Origin: Duganella sp. BJB480
Lineage (GTDB): Bacteria; Pseudomonadota; Gammaproteobacteria; Burkholderiales; Burkholderiaceae_D
Assembly: GCA_003416985.1 (NCBI GenBank)
Contig: QVIN01000004.1
Span: 248,001-312,000 of the forward strand
Direction of reading: 5' to 3'
Length of the DNA stretch: 64,000 nt
Of the stretch, positions 46,306 to 56,252 are shown piece by piece. The translations under genes were made by a program, and so were the position numbers. Every line of letters starts with the position of its first letter. Position 1 is the stretch's first letter. Under the pieces are notes generated by a model, which saw only the letters and a list, made by a program, of their open reading frames with translations, had not been told where the DNA came from and did no database searches.

Positions 46306-46766
46306 TGCTGGAACGCCGACCCAGCCAGCCCGGCGACGAGGCCTTCCTGCGCGGCGTGTACGCCTCCACCCGCGCCGGCGAAATCAGCCTGTTCGGCTGG
46401 CACTCCAGCCAGGCCGAGATATTCCTGCGCATGCAGTTCGACGCGCAGGACCGCCACTACCGCGCGGCCTATCCCGACGCGCGCTTCGATATCGTCGAAC
46501 TGGATGGCGTGGCGATCGGTCGTTTCTACGTCGCGCGGCTGCCGGGGATGATCCACGTGATCGACATCTCGCTGCTGCCGCCTTGGCAGGGGCAGGGCCA
46601 CGGCACGCAGCTGCTGCGCGGCCTGCAGCAGGACGCCGCGCGCGACGGCGGCGGCATCAGCATGCAGGTGGAGGGCAGCAATCCGGCGCAGCGTTTGTAT
46701 GAGCGCCTGGGCTTCCGCGTGACCGGCGACTCCGGTCCGTACAAGATGCTGGAGTGGCGTGCCTAG
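46305..46766 (+). CDS. GNAT-family N-acetyltransferase
   Basis: The product is 153 residues. The acetyl-CoA site is LLPPWQGQGHGTQLLRGLQQ (Q/R-x-x-G-x-G/A form), followed by VEGSNPAQRLYERLGFRVTG. The substrate is unknown. It overlaps the DUF1428 stop by one base and its own stop overlaps the end of the converging pabBC gene by four bases. Confidence 0.84.
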   Translation: MLERRPSQPGDEAFLRGVYASTRAGEISLFGWHSSQAEIFLRMQFDAQDRHYRAAYPDARFDIVELDGVAIGRFYVARLPGMIHVIDISLLPPWQGQGHGTQLLRGLQQDAARDGGGISMQVEGSNPAQRLYERLGFRVTGDSGPYKMLEWRA

Positions 46767-48616
46767 CTTGCCAGCACGGCGCGCATGGCGCCGCGCAGCG
46801 CGTTGCAGACCACGATTTCATCGGCCGCCTCCAGCATCGCGCGTGTGACGACGGCTTCGCTGGCCTGCCACTGTGGATCGTCCAGCATCACGCCGCGCAT
46901 CACGCCGGGCAGCAGGCCGCAGCTCAATGCGGGCGTCAGCCAGCGGCCGTCCACGCGCACGAACACGTTGGTGCGGCCGCCTTCGGTCAGCTCGCCGCGT
47001 TCGTTGAAGAACAACGTATCGAAAGCGCCTTGCGCCTCGGCGTCGCGCCAGGCGGCATCGTAGCGGCTGCGGACGCTGGTTTTGTGGCGCAGGAACAGGT
47101 CGCCCGATTCGGTGGCGTCCGGCGCCAGCAGCACGCGCACCGGCTCGGTCAACGGCGACAGCGGCGCATGCTGCACCGAGAACGCGCCCGCCGCGCTCAG
47201 GGCCAACCGCAGCCGGTAGTCGATGCCCGCGTCCAGCATGGCGCAGGCGGTGTCCAGGTAGGCGTTGGCCGCCGCCTCGTCCCAGGCGTAGCCGAAGCAG
47301 GCCGCCGATGCCGCCAGCCGCTTCAGGTGGCGCGCGCGGTGGCGCACGCCGCCAGCCCGCGTGGCGCGCATGGTTTCGAAAATCTCGAACTCGTTTTTCA
47401 GTCCGGTGAGGAAGCGCGCCTTGAGCTGGCATTCGGCGTATTCCTCCCGCGCGTCGCTGTCGAAGACGATGCCGGCGCCCACGCCCATCTCGCCGTGGCG
47501 GATGCCGTTCGGGCTGTCCGCCGGCTGCAGCATCAGTGTGCGGATCGGCACCGACATGCAGAAGTCGCCCACCTTGCCGTCGCTGCGCGGATCGAACCAG
47601 CCGATGGCGCCGGTGTAGATGCCGCGCGGGTCCGGCTCCAGTTCGCGGATGATCTCCATGGTGCGCCGCTTGGGCGCGCCGGTGATCGAGCCGCACGGGT
47701 ACAGCGCGTTGAAGATGTCGGCCAGCGTGGCGTCGTCGCGCAGCTTGGCGGTGATAGTGGAGGTCATCTGCAGCACGCTGCTGTAGCGGTGCACCTCGAA
47801 CAGCGCCGGCACTTCGACGCTGCCGGTCTGCGCGACGCGGGCGATGTCGTTGCGCAGCAGGTCGACGATCATCAGGTTCTCGGCGCGGTTCTTGGGATCG
47901 GCGGCCAGCGTGGTGGCGCGCAGGATGTTCTCGGCGGCCTGCGACGGCGGCGCGGCGGGCGCCGTGCCTTTCATCGGCCGCGCGGTCAGCACGCCGTCCT
48001 CGTGGCGCACGAACAGTTCCGGCGACAGCGACAGGATGGCGCCGCCGTCCTCCAGGCCCACCAGCGCGCCGTAGGGCACCGGCTGGCGTCCGCGCAGGCG
48101 GGCGTACAGCGCGTGGACGCTGCCAAACGCGTCAAAACGCAGCCTGTACGTGTAATTGACCTGGTAGGTGTCGCCGGCCTCGATGTAGTCGTGGATGCGC
48201 GCCAGCGCCCCGCTGAAGGCTTCCTGGCCGATGTTCGGACGGATGTTGGCGATGCCGGACGGGCGGTCGATCGGGAAGGAGCGCGCCGCCAGCCAGTCGC
48301 CCACCTCGGCGGGGGACAGCAGCGTGCATTGCGAGAACAGCAGGATCTGCGCAAGCGGCGGCTGTGCTGCCTCGGTGGCTGGCGCGTGTCCGCCCAGTTG
48401 CAGCAGTTCGGCGCCCAGCTCGTAGCTGCAGATGGTGACGGCGTATTCGCCGCGCGTCAGCGCCGCCCGCATCCGCTCCAGCACTTGCGGCCACTGGCCG
48501 ATGTCGTCGCAGCGCAGGGTGGCGGTGTGGCCGGTGTACAGGCGCGAACGCGCTCCCGGCGCTTGCGTGCCTTCCGGGCTGGCGTCGTCCAGCAGCGCGA
48601 ATACTTCAGCGTTCAT
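46763..48616 (-). CDS. pabBC: Fused aminodeoxychorismate synthase I / aminodeoxychorismate lyase
   Basis: The product is 617 residues from MNAEVFALLDDASPEG. Residues 1 to about 370 are the chorismate-binding PabB part (DTYQVNYTYRL, RPMKGTAPA, NLMIVDLLRNDIARVA, CGSITGAPKRRTMEII). About 385-617 is the PabC-like PLP lyase (FETMRATRAGG, FNERGELTEGGRTNVFV, LLPGVMRG). Together they make p-aminobenzoate for folate. The start lies within the last codons of slmA (11-base overlap), so it is probably translated in coupling with it. Confidence 0.9.
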   Translation of the reverse strand: MNAEVFALLDDASPEGTQAPGARSRLYTGHTATLRCDDIGQWPQVLERMRAALTRGEYAVTICSYELGAELLQLGGHAPATEAAQPPLAQILLFSQCTLLSPAEVGDWLAARSFPIDRPSGIANIRPNIGQEAFSGALARIHDYIEAGDTYQVNYTYRLRFDAFGSVHALYARLRGRQPVPYGALVGLEDGGAILSLSPELFVRHEDGVLTARPMKGTAPAAPPSQAAENILRATTLAADPKNRAENLMIVDLLRNDIARVAQTGSVEVPALFEVHRYSSVLQMTSTITAKLRDDATLADIFNALYPCGSITGAPKRRTMEIIRELEPDPRGIYTGAIGWFDPRSDGKVGDFCMSVPIRTLMLQPADSPNGIRHGEMGVGAGIVFDSDAREEYAECQLKARFLTGLKNEFEIFETMRATRAGGVRHRARHLKRLAASAACFGYAWDEAAANAYLDTACAMLDAGIDYRLRLALSAAGAFSVQHAPLSPLTEPVRVLLAPDATESGDLFLRHKTSVRSRYDAAWRDAEAQGAFDTLFFNERGELTEGGRTNVFVRVDGRWLTPALSCGLLPGVMRGVMLDDPQWQASEAVVTRAMLEAADEIVVCNALRGAMRAVLAS

Positions 48617-49199
48617 CTTCAACGTACGGAAGCAGCAGGGCGATTTGCAGCGGCGCGTCCTGCGCAGGGTTGTTCTTGAATCCACTCTTGGCGTAACGGT
48701 GCCAGCGGCCGATGACGAAACTCACCAGCATGCCGGCGCGCGCCTGCACGTCCGCCTCGTGCGCCTGGCCTTCGGTCACGGCCAGCCGCAAGGCCTGCTT
48801 GAGCGCCAGCTCCACGCGGTCGTGGAACTGGTTCATGCGCAGCTGCAGGCGCTCGTCCTCGTTCACCAGCGCGTCGCCGGTCAGCACCCGCGTCATGCCC
48901 GGATTCTGGCTGGCGAAGTTGAGCAGCATGCCGACGATGTCGCGTGCCTGCGCCAGGCCGTCGCCCTGGCGTTCGGCGATGCGGTTGATCAGGCCAAACA
49001 CCGAGGACTCGATGAACTCGATCAGCCCCTCGAACATCTGCGCCTTGCTGGCGAAGTGCCGGTACAGCGCGGCCTCGGAGAACTCCAGCTTGCGCGCCAG
49101 CGCGGCGGTGGTGATCTTGTCGCCCTTGGGTTGTTCCAGCATCTCCGCCAGCGCCTGCAGGATCTGCATGCGGCGCTGGCCCGGCGGTGTGCTTGCCAT
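48606..49199 (-). CDS. slmA: Nucleoid occlusion factor SlmA-like TetR protein
   Basis: The product is 197 residues. The helix-turn-helix KITTAALARKLEFSEAALYRHFASKAQMFEGLIEF is the SlmA form, and LALKQALRLA and SFVIGRWHRYAKSGF follow the family closely. SlmA binds chromosome sites and blocks FtsZ assembly over the nucleoid. It is followed in the same direction by pabBC and preceded by the HAD nucleotidase, the usual argB-region order in betaproteobacteria. Confidence 0.9.
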   Translation of the reverse strand: MASTPPGQRRMQILQALAEMLEQPKGDKITTAALARKLEFSEAALYRHFASKAQMFEGLIEFIESSVFGLINRIAERQGDGLAQARDIVGMLLNFASQNPGMTRVLTGDALVNEDERLQLRMNQFHDRVELALKQALRLAVTEGQAHEADVQARAGMLVSFVIGRWHRYAKSGFKNNPAQDAPLQIALLLPYVEDER

Positions 49200-49244
49200 G
49201 TGATCTCGCGGATAAGTGAATGGGTATGTCTTTTTGACCTGGCT

Positions 49245-49973
49245 TCAGCGCAGATGGTGCAGCCGCGCCGGCAAATTCCTGACAGATTTTACTTTGACAT
49301 CGACATAAGCGGGGCGAATTAACCTTTTTTGCGGATGCGCCAGGCCGACCGCGTCGCCCACCTTCAGATATTGCGTGACCCATGCGGTACGTATGCCCAG
49401 GGCGTGCGCGCTGCGCAGGTTGGCCAGCGTGTCTTCGACCAGCACGCAGCGGCCGGGCGCGAGCCCGTGGCGGCGCATCAGTTTGCGCAACAGCAGCTTG
49501 GATGGCTTGGGCCGCATCTGCCGGTGCACCGTCATCGACTCGACCGAGATGTGGTGGTTGAAGTGGCGCTGCAATCCCAGGTGGCGCAGCACCTGCGTCG
49601 AGTAGCGGTGCGGCGCGTTGGTCAGCAGGATTTTGCGGCCGGGCAGGCGGCGCAGCAGCTGGCGCAGGCCGCGTTCGGCGCGGATCATGTCGGTGAGCCG
49701 TTCGAAGCGGTGGGTCACGTCGAGAAAATGCGCGGGCTGCACGCCGTGGTGCTTCACCAGTCCCAGCATGGTGGCGCCGTAGCGCCGCCAGTACAGCGTG
49801 CGCGCGGCGTTGACGGCGTCCGCGCCGGCCGGCGTGACGCCGTCGCCCAGCACATTGGCGATGTAGACGTTCATGTTGGCCATGAGCGCCGGGAAGATCG
49901 CGTGCGAGGCGTTGTGCAGCGTGTTATCCAGATCGAATAGCCACACCGGGGATTTGCGGGTAATAATGTTCAC
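49245..49973 (-). CDS. HAD-type pyrimidine 5'-nucleotidase
   Basis: The product is 242 residues from a GTG start. WLFDLDNTLHN is HAD motif I, with the two aspartates. KILLTNAPHRYSTQVLRHLG is motif II, and KPSKLLLRKLMRR and CVLVEDTLANLRSAHALG are motifs III/IV. The family (SDT1-like) dephosphorylates pyrimidine nucleotides. It lies 45 bases before slmA and is divergent from TraB/GumN. Confidence 0.87.
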   Translation of the reverse strand: MNIITRKSPVWLFDLDNTLHNASHAIFPALMANMNVYIANVLGDGVTPAGADAVNAARTLYWRRYGATMLGLVKHHGVQPAHFLDVTHRFERLTDMIRAERGLRQLLRRLPGRKILLTNAPHRYSTQVLRHLGLQRHFNHHISVESMTVHRQMRPKPSKLLLRKLMRRHGLAPGRCVLVEDTLANLRSAHALGIRTAWVTQYLKVGDAVGLAHPQKRLIRPAYVDVKVKSVRNLPARLHHLR

Positions 49974-49998
49974 TTCAAGTCAGTCATTCAAGGAAGCC

Positions 49999-50919
49999 AT
50001 GCGGGAAGCCATACAGCGCCAGATTATAGTGATGTTCTGGACTTTGTTCTGTTTTGTGTCGATGCCGGCATGGGCCGCGGACAAAGCCCAGGCGCCCAAC
50101 CACGGCGCCCTGTTCAAGGTGCAGCAGGGCGGGCATACGCTGTACCTGTTCGGCACCATCCACGTCGGCGCGCCCGATTTCTATCCGCTGGAGCCGCGCA
50201 TTGCGGCGGCGCTGAAGAAGGCGCCGGTGCTGGCGCTGGAGATCGATCCGCTGGGCGACCAGCAGAACCTGATGCGCGCGGTGCAGCGCCACGGCATGCT
50301 GGCCAAGGGCGGCCCGGCCGGACCGGAGCTGTCGGCCGACTGGCGCTTGCGGCTGGACCGCCTGCTCAAGCAGTACAACATCGAGCCGGAGACGGTGGCG
50401 GCGATGAAGCCCTGGCTGCTGGCCAGCCTGCTGACGGTGAGCGAGTTCTCGGCCCAGGGCTACGAGGCGGCGCTGGCGGTGGACAGCCATTTGTCGAAGC
50501 AGGCGCACCAGCGCGGCCAGAAGGTGGTCGAGCTGGAGTCGGCCGAGAGCCAGATGGCGCTGTTCGACCAGATGAGCGCCGAGGAGCAGCTGGTCTTCCT
50601 GCAGGAGGCCATCGCGGGCATCGAGGACAAGGAACAGGCCAACCAGGCGCGCGAGATCGCCGATGCATGGCGCAAGGCCGATGTGGTGGCGCTGGACGCG
50701 CTGGCCCTCAAGGCGGAGATGGACGACACCTACTCCGGCCGCTTCGTGCAGAAGGTGCTGCTGGACAGCCGCAATCCCACGCTGGCCGACGGCATGGTCA
50801 AGCTGATGGCGCGCGAGAACAACTGCGTGGCGGCGATCGGCGTGCTGCATTTGATCGGCAAGGGAAGCGTACCGGAACTGCTGCGCAAACGCGGGCTGTC
50901 GGTGGAACGGATTTACTGA
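49999..50919 (+). CDS. TraB/GumN family protein, exported
   Basis: The product is 306 residues from ATG 49999 (AAGGAA upstream); the frame open to 49873 is rejected. A signal peptide (IIVMFWTLFCFVSMPAWA) is followed by the TraB/GumN fold: LYLFGTIHVGAPDFYPLEPRI (GxxH), then EIDPLGDQQNLM and the final AAIGVLHLIGKGSVPELLRKRG (second GxxH). The family is thought to be metal-dependent proteases (Tiki-like), mostly untested in bacteria. A terminator lies beyond the tRNA, so its transcript would run antisense across tRNA-Thr. Confidence 0.84.
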   Translation: MREAIQRQIIVMFWTLFCFVSMPAWAADKAQAPNHGALFKVQQGGHTLYLFGTIHVGAPDFYPLEPRIAAALKKAPVLALEIDPLGDQQNLMRAVQRHGMLAKGGPAGPELSADWRLRLDRLLKQYNIEPETVAAMKPWLLASLLTVSEFSAQGYEAALAVDSHLSKQAHQRGQKVVELESAESQMALFDQMSAEEQLVFLQEAIAGIEDKEQANQAREIADAWRKADVVALDALALKAEMDDTYSGRFVQKVLLDSRNPTLADGMVKLMARENNCVAAIGVLHLIGKGSVPELLRKRGLSVERIY

Positions 50920-50941
50920 GCGGGGGAGGGTACTGCGGAAA

Positions 50942-51016
<75 letters not shown>

Positions 51017-51026
51017 ATACAAATGT

Positions 51027-51062
51027 GGCGGTTTCACCGATTCGGCGAGACCGCCGTTTTTT
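51027..51062 (+). terminator. Rho-independent terminator on the + strand
   Basis: GGCGGTTTC (51027-51035) and GAGACCGCC (51047-51055) form a 9-bp stem (one G-U pair) with an inner CCG/CGG, followed by GTTTTTT (51056-51062). The T-run is on the + strand only, so it serves the TraB/GumN transcript, not argB. It lies between the tRNA and argB. Confidence 0.75.
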
Positions 51063-51985
51063 CAGTGAGACCGGATCATAGTGCCAAAAGCCTGTTCGGT
51101 CAACACCTCGAGCAATAAACTGTGTTCAATTCGCCCGTCGATGATGTGAACCGTGTTGACGCCGGACTTGGCGGCATCCAAAGCTGATGAAATTTTAGGC
51201 AGCATGCCGCCCGAAATCGTCCCGTCGGCGAACATCTCGTCGATCTCGCGCGCCGACAAATCGGTCACCAGGTTGCCCTGCTTGTCCTGCACGCCGGCGA
51301 TATTGGTCATCATGATCAGCTTTTCAGCCTTCAGGATCTCGGCGATCTTGCCGGCGACGACGTCGGCGTTGATGTTGTACGCCTGGCCGTCCTGGCCGAA
51401 GCCGATCGGCGAAATGATGGGGATGAAGGCGTCGTCCTGCAGCGCCTTGACCACCGCCGGGTTGATCGCGTCGATCTCGCCGACGAAGCCGATGTCGAGG
51501 AACTGGCCCGGATTGTCCTTGTCCGGCATGGCCATCTTCTTGGCGCGAATCAGGCCGCCGTCCTTGCCGGTCAGGCCCACGGCCTGGCCGCCGTAGTGAT
51601 TAATCAGCATCACGATGTCCTGCTGGACTTCGCCGCCCAGCACCCACTCCACCACTTCCATGGTCTCTTCGTCGGTGATACGCATGCCCTGCACAAAGGT
51701 GCCCTGCTTGCCGATTTTTTTCAGTGCGTTGTCGATCTGCGGACCGCCGCCGTGCACCACGACCGGGTTCATGCCCACCAGTTTGAGCAAAATGACATCG
51801 CGGGCGAAGCCGTGTTTCAGGCGCTCGTCGGTCATCGCATTGCCACCGTATTTGATGACGATGGTCTTGCCGTGGAAGTTGCGGATGTAGGGCAGGGCCT
51901 CAGCCAGGATCTGCGCCTTGATCTGCGGCGCCACCGCGGTCAAGTCGTCATTCATGCCTAAGTTAAGGTTAGTCAGTTGGGTCAT
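51062..51985 (-). CDS. argB: Acetylglutamate kinase
   Basis: The product is 307 residues; an alternative start ten residues later (MNDDLTAV) is possible. [13 protein letters not shown] is the amino-acid kinase phosphate loop, [14 protein letters not shown] the acetylglutamate/ATP region, and [14 protein letters not shown] and [18 protein letters not shown] follow the family. The enzyme phosphorylates N-acetylglutamate in arginine synthesis. Whether it is arginine-sensitive cannot be read by eye. It is divergent from the sigma factor gene. Confidence 0.96.
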   Translation of the reverse strand: MTQLTNLNLGMNDDLTAVAPQIKAQILAEALPYIRNFHGKTIVIKYGGNAMTDERLKHGFARDVILLKLVGMNPVVVHGGGPQIDNALKKIGKQGTFVQGMRITDEETMEVVEWVLGGEVQQDIVMLINHYGGQAVGLTGKDGGLIRAKKMAMPDKDNPGQFLDIGFVGEIDAINPAVVKALQDDAFIPIISPIGFGQDGQAYNINADVVAGKIAEILKAEKLIMMTNIAGVQDKQGNLVTDLSAREIDEMFADGTISGGMLPKISSALDAAKSGVNTVHIIDGRIEHSLLLEVLTEQAFGTMIRSH

Positions 51986-52100
51986 GGCGAGTCCGGTTAG
52001 AAAATTCTGTGCAATTTTACAGCCTCAAGCTGCAATCAACCATGCATTATAGGGCTATCCGGTTGTATTTTCCCGGATCATCCGATACGCTGGCCGTCAT

Positions 52101-52676
52101 ATGAGCCCTACCGATACCCTTCACCGCCAGCTGGAAGTCATGCGCCCCCTGCTTGTCCGATTTGCACAGTTGCAAATTCGGAACCAGGCCCTCGCCGAGG
52201 ACGCGGTCCAGGACGCGCTGATCGCCGTGCTGGAAAAGCCCGACCGCTTCAACGGCCAGTCCTCGCTGCGCACCTATGTGACGGGCATCCTGAAGTTCAA
52301 GATCATCGACTGCCTGCGCGCCAGCTCGCGCGAGCGCCAGATCGACACCGCCGAGGACCAGTCCGAGGACGACGCCATCGACGCCCTGTTCAAGCCGGAC
52401 GGCCACACCGTCGAACAGCCGATGGCCTGGGGCGATCCGGATGCGACGCTGGAGCAGAAGGATTTCTTCAAGGTGCTGGAGATTTGCCTGGAAAAGCTGC
52501 CCGCCAAGACCGCCCGCATTTTCATGATGCGCGAGTGGCTGGAGCTGGAAACCGACGAAATTTGTAAGGAACTGGCGATTACAACGTCTAATGCATGGGT
52601 GCTCCTGTATCGTGCGCGCATGCGTTTGCGCGAGTGCCTGGACTTGAACTGGTTTGGCAACCGCCAGGCCACGTGA
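52101..52676 (+). CDS. ECF-type sigma factor
   Basis: The product is 191 residues. Region 2 (AEDAVQDALIAVLEKPDRFNGQSSLRTYVTGILKFKIID) and region 4 (LPAKTARIFMMREWLELETDEICKELAITTSNAWVLLYRARMRLRECL) are clear; a charged linker with EDQSEDDAIDAL joins them. A small zinc-finger protein starts 36 bases after, then a cysteine-rich protein and a hybrid kinase, suggesting one signalling unit. Target promoters are unknown. Confidence 0.9.
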   Translation: MSPTDTLHRQLEVMRPLLVRFAQLQIRNQALAEDAVQDALIAVLEKPDRFNGQSSLRTYVTGILKFKIIDCLRASSRERQIDTAEDQSEDDAIDALFKPDGHTVEQPMAWGDPDATLEQKDFFKVLEICLEKLPAKTARIFMMREWLELETDEICKELAITTSNAWVLLYRARMRLRECLDLNWFGNRQAT

Positions 52677-52712
52677 CGGCGCCACTTACTGCTTCACCTA
52701 CTGTCTGCGACC

Positions 52713-52961
52713 ATGGAACCACATAAAACCGGCTTGAAGCCGACCTGCCGCGAAGTGCACCGGCTGGTGTCGGAAGGGATGGACCGCGATTTGTCCTTCG
52801 TCGAGCGCACCCGCATGCGGCTGCACTTGATGGTGTGCGACGCCTGCACCCGGTTCAACGGCCAGATGTCGCTGCTGCGCACGGCCATGCGGCGCTTCCC
52901 GCTCGACCTGCCGGAAGACGGCGCGCCGCTGGACGACGACCCCGAACACCACCACCCATAG
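52713..52961 (+). CDS. Small zinc-finger anti-sigma factor, soluble
   Basis: The product is 82 residues. CREVHRLVSEGMDRDLSFVE and LHLMVCDACTRFNGQ form the H-x3-C-x2-C ZAS motif with an upstream cysteine. No membrane helix is present, so it is cytoplasmic, unlike many anti-sigma factors. Directly downstream of the sigma gene, its likely partner. The acidic C-terminal DLPEDGAPLDDDPEHHHP may contact the sigma factor. Confidence 0.84.
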   Translation: MEPHKTGLKPTCREVHRLVSEGMDRDLSFVERTRMRLHLMVCDACTRFNGQMSLLRTAMRRFPLDLPEDGAPLDDDPEHHHP

Positions 52962-52968
52962 GCGCGCC

Positions 52969-53175
52969 ATGAGCACCTGCTCGCGCTGCGGCGCCCAATT
53001 CAGCTGCGCCATGGCCGATGCCGATTCGTCGGCGCCGGCGCAGCCCTGCTGGTGCACGTATCTTCCGGCCTCGCTGCCGGTTCCGTCCGCGCCGGGGGCC
53101 AGCTGCTGGTGCCCGGATTGTCTGAAAAAGCATATCCTGGACCAACGCACCGGCCAGCCCAGGCCGGCCGGCTAG
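52969..53175 (+). CDS. Cysteine-rich CWC family protein, 68 residues
   Basis: The product is [20 protein letters not shown]..., with eight or nine cysteines in CSRCG, SCAM, CWCTY, CWCPDCL. This matches the small cysteine-rich CWC family, probably metal-binding. Its start is seven bases after the anti-sigma stop and 16 bases before the kinase. Function unknown. Confidence 0.75.
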   Translation: MSTCSRCGAQFSCAMADADSSAPAQPCWCTYLPASLPVPSAPGASCWCPDCLKKHILDQRTGQPRPAG

Positions 53176-53191
53176 CCTGAAGGAAGCACGC

Positions 53192-56100
53192 ATGCGCCGT
53201 TTTAGCGACATGGGTATCCGCGCGCGCATCAGCAGCGGCTACATCATCCTGATCCTGTTGATGATCGGCGTGATCCTGGTCGGCGTGAGCCGCATCTACG
53301 CCATCCGCGCCGAGAGCGACCATATCCTGCACCAGGACTGGGCCGCGAGCGCCGCCATCAACGCCATCGACACGCAGTCGCGCGAGGCGGCCACCCGCAT
53401 CGTCACGCTGATCATCCAGAAGGACCAGAAGCACCGCATCGACAGCTACAGCCGCATCGACCGGATCAAGCTCGAAATCGACGCCCAACTGGAGCTGCTG
53501 GCCAAACTGGACACCGCGCCGGAAGCGCGGGCGCAGATCGAGAAGGTCAAGCAGGCGCGCGCCGCCTACTACGACAGCTTCATCGCCGTGGCCGACATGG
53601 TGGAGGCCGAGGACCGCGACCAGGCCGAGGAAAGGATGAACGCGGCGGCGCTGCCGGCGCTGGACCATCTGCTGGAGCAGATCAAGCTGCTGGACCAGCT
53701 GCAGCAAAGCCAGGTGATGGCCAGCGCCGATCGCGCGCGCGCCGACATCAATTTTTCGCTGGTGCTGATTTCGCTGATGGGCGGCGCGGCGGTGCTGGTG
53801 GGGATAGTCTTCGGCATTTCGGTGCGCTCGATCACGCGGCCGCTGGAGGCGGCGATCGAGATCGCCAAGCGGGTCGGGCAGGGCGACCTCAGTTCGGTGA
53901 TCGAGGTGACCTCGCAGGACGAGACGGGCGAACTGCTGCACGCGTTGAAGCTGATGACGGCCAGCCTGGCCGCCGAACAGCAGCTGCGCCACGCGGTGAT
54001 GGTGGCCGAGGACGCGACCAAGATGAAGTCCGACTTCCTGGCCAATATGTCGCACGAGATCCGCACGCCGATGAACGGCATCATCGGCATGACGCATCTG
54101 GCGCTGCAGACCGACCTCACGCCCAAGCAGCGCAACTACCTGGAGAAGGTGGAGGGCGCGGCCAAGAACCTGCTGGGCATCATCAACGACATCCTGGACT
54201 TCTCGAAGATCGAGGCCGGCAAGCTGGCCTTCGAGCAGGTCGATTTCTACGTCGAGGACGTGATGGCGAACATCGCCGACCTGTCCGTGATGCGGGCGCA
54301 GGACAAGGGCCTGGAGCTGCTGTTCGATGTCGGGCCGGACGTGCCGCAGGCGCTGGTGGGCGATCCGCTGCGCTTCGGCCAGGTGATGATCAACCTGACC
54401 AACAACGCCATCAAGTTCACGCAGCAGGGCGAGATCGTGGTGACCATCCACGTGCAGGAGCGCCTGCCGGACCAGCGCGTGCGCCTGCGGGTGGACGTGC
54501 GCGACACCGGCCCGGGCCTGACGCCGGAGCAGCAGGCGCGCCTGTTCCAGGCCTTCTCGCAGGCCGACACCTCCACCACGCGCCACCACGGCGGCACGGG
54601 GCTGGGCCTGACCATCAGCAAGCGCCTGGTGGAGCTGATGGACGGCGAGATCGGCCTGGAAAGCCGGCCCGGCGTCGGCAGCACCTTCCACTTCACGGCG
54701 GTATTCGGCGTGGCCGCCGTCGAGGCGCCGCTGCCGCTGCCGGACATCTCCGGCCTGCGCGTGCTGGTGGTGGACGACAACGCCAGCGCCCGCGAAATCT
54801 TCATGGGCATGCTGTCGTCCATGCAGTTCGCCGCCGCATGCGCCGACGGCGGCCCGCGCGCCCTCGACCTGGCCGCGCAGGCGCGCAGCGAAGGCCGGCC
54901 CTTCAATGTCGTGCTGCTGGACTGGCAGATGCCCGGCATGAACGGCCTGGAGACGCTGCAGGCGCTGCGCGCCAAGGCGGAGGAGGCGGGCGCGGAATCG
55001 CCGGCCTTCATCATGGTCACCGCCTACAACCGCGACGTGCTGATGGAAGAGGCGCGCGGCATCGCCATCGACGCCATGCTGAATAAGCCGGTCAGCTCCT
55101 CGACGCTGCTCGATTCGATATCCACCGTGTTCGGCAAGGACTTGAGCCGCTGCCGCAGCACGCGCCGCCGCGCCGACTACATGGCGGCCGAGGAGGCCAT
55201 GCGCGGCGCCTACCTGCTGCTGGTGGAGGACAACGAGGTCAATCAGGAAGTGGCGCAGCAGATCCTCAGCGACGCCGGCATCCGCGTCGACATCGCGGTC
55301 AACGGCGCGATGGCGCTGGCGAAGATCGCCGTGGCGGACTACGACGGCGTGCTGATGGACTGCCAGATGCCGGTGATGGACGGCTACGACGCCACCCGCA
55401 AGCTGCGCGAAGACCCGCGCAACGCCGGCCTGCCGGTGATCGCCATGACCGCCAACGCCATGGTCGGCGACAAGGAGAAGTGCCTGGCCGCCGGCATGAA
55501 CGACTTCATCGCCAAGCCTATCGACGTGGCGCAGCTGTTCACGACGCTGGCGCGCTGGGTCACGGTGAAGAATCCGCTGGCGCTTGAAACGGCGGCCGAA
55601 ACGCCGGCCGGCGCGGGCCGCGACGAGGTGCTGCCGGTGGTCGCCGGCCTGCGCATGGAAGCCGCGCTACAGCGTGTGGGCGGTAATGTTAAGCTGATGC
55701 GCAAACTGCTGTCGCGCTTTGTCGAAACCCAGTTCGACGCCATGCAGCGCATCGCCACTGCCATCGAAAACAACGATCTGGCCGGCGCCACGCGCGAGGC
55801 GCATACTGTGAAGGGCCTGGCCGGCAATATCGGCGCGGGCGGCATGGCCGATGCCGCCGGCAAGGTGGAGCAGATGCTGGCGATGGGCGCGACCAAAGGC
55901 CGCGACGAAGCCATCGCCGACATGGCGAACGAATTGAACGACCTGGTGGCGCGCATCGCGATGGCGATGGACGACAAGCCGGCCGTAGTGGAGGCAACGC
56001 CGGTGCCGCAGGCGGTGGACAAGGACGAACTGGCGGCGGTGGCGCACGAGATGGCGCGCCTGCTGGCGCAGGACGACGGCGCCGCCGTCAAGCTGCTGGA

Positions 56101-56239
56101 CCGCCTGTGCGGCGCGCTGGCCGCGGCCGGCCAGGCCGAGCATGCGCGCCAGCTGCGGCGCATGCTGGGTCAGTACGATTTTGAAGGCGCGCTGGATGAA
56201 TTGAAGGCCGCCGCCGATGCACTGGGTATCGCTTTGTGA
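53192..56239 (+). CDS. BarA-like hybrid sensor histidine kinase
   Basis: The product is 1015 residues. Order: membrane helix ([20 protein letters not shown]), periplasmic four-helix sensor (about 40-190), second helix ([17 protein letters not shown]), HAMP, HisKA with H288 in [11 protein letters not shown], HATPase ([31 protein letters not shown]), receiver 1 (D577, [11 protein letters not shown]), receiver 2 (D723, [11 protein letters not shown]), and HPt (H871 in [12 protein letters not shown]). It is a full internal phosphorelay whose final output is probably a separate regulator, of which the HD-GYP gene after it is the nearest candidate. Confidence 0.92.
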   Translation: MRRFSDMGIRARISSGYIILILLMIGVILVGVSRIYAIRAESDHILHQDWAASAAINAIDTQSREAATRIVTLIIQKDQKHRIDSYSRIDRIKLEIDAQLELLAKLDTAPEARAQIEKVKQARAAYYDSFIAVADMVEAEDRDQAEERMNAAALPALDHLLEQIKLLDQLQQSQVMASADRARADINFSLVLISLMGGAAVLVGIVFGISVRSITRPLEAAIEIAKRVGQGDLSSVIEVTSQDETGELLHALKLMTASLAAEQQLRHAVMVAEDATKMKSDFLANMSHEIRTPMNGIIGMTHLALQTDLTPKQRNYLEKVEGAAKNLLGIINDILDFSKIEAGKLAFEQVDFYVEDVMANIADLSVMRAQDKGLELLFDVGPDVPQALVGDPLRFGQVMINLTNNAIKFTQQGEIVVTIHVQERLPDQRVRLRVDVRDTGPGLTPEQQARLFQAFSQADTSTTRHHGGTGLGLTISKRLVELMDGEIGLESRPGVGSTFHFTAVFGVAAVEAPLPLPDISGLRVLVVDDNASAREIFMGMLSSMQFAAACADGGPRALDLAAQARSEGRPFNVVLLDWQMPGMNGLETLQALRAKAEEAGAESPAFIMVTAYNRDVLMEEARGIAIDAMLNKPVSSSTLLDSISTVFGKDLSRCRSTRRRADYMAAEEAMRGAYLLLVEDNEVNQEVAQQILSDAGIRVDIAVNGAMALAKIAVADYDGVLMDCQMPVMDGYDATRKLREDPRNAGLPVIAMTANAMVGDKEKCLAAGMNDFIAKPIDVAQLFTTLARWVTVKNPLALETAAETPAGAGRDEVLPVVAGLRMEAALQRVGGNVKLMRKLLSRFVETQFDAMQRIATAIENNDLAGATREAHTVKGLAGNIGAGGMADAAGKVEQMLAMGATKGRDEAIADMANELNDLVARIAMAMDDKPAVVEATPVPQAVDKDELAAVAHEMARLLAQDDGAAVKLLDRLCGALAAAGQAEHARQLRRMLGQYDFEGALDELKAAADALGIAL

Positions 56240-56252
56240 AGAGAGAACGCCG

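Noticed and set aside
51027..51062. Hairpin read as the argB terminator
   Set aside because: On the argB strand the stem is preceded by A and followed by ACATTT, not a T-run.
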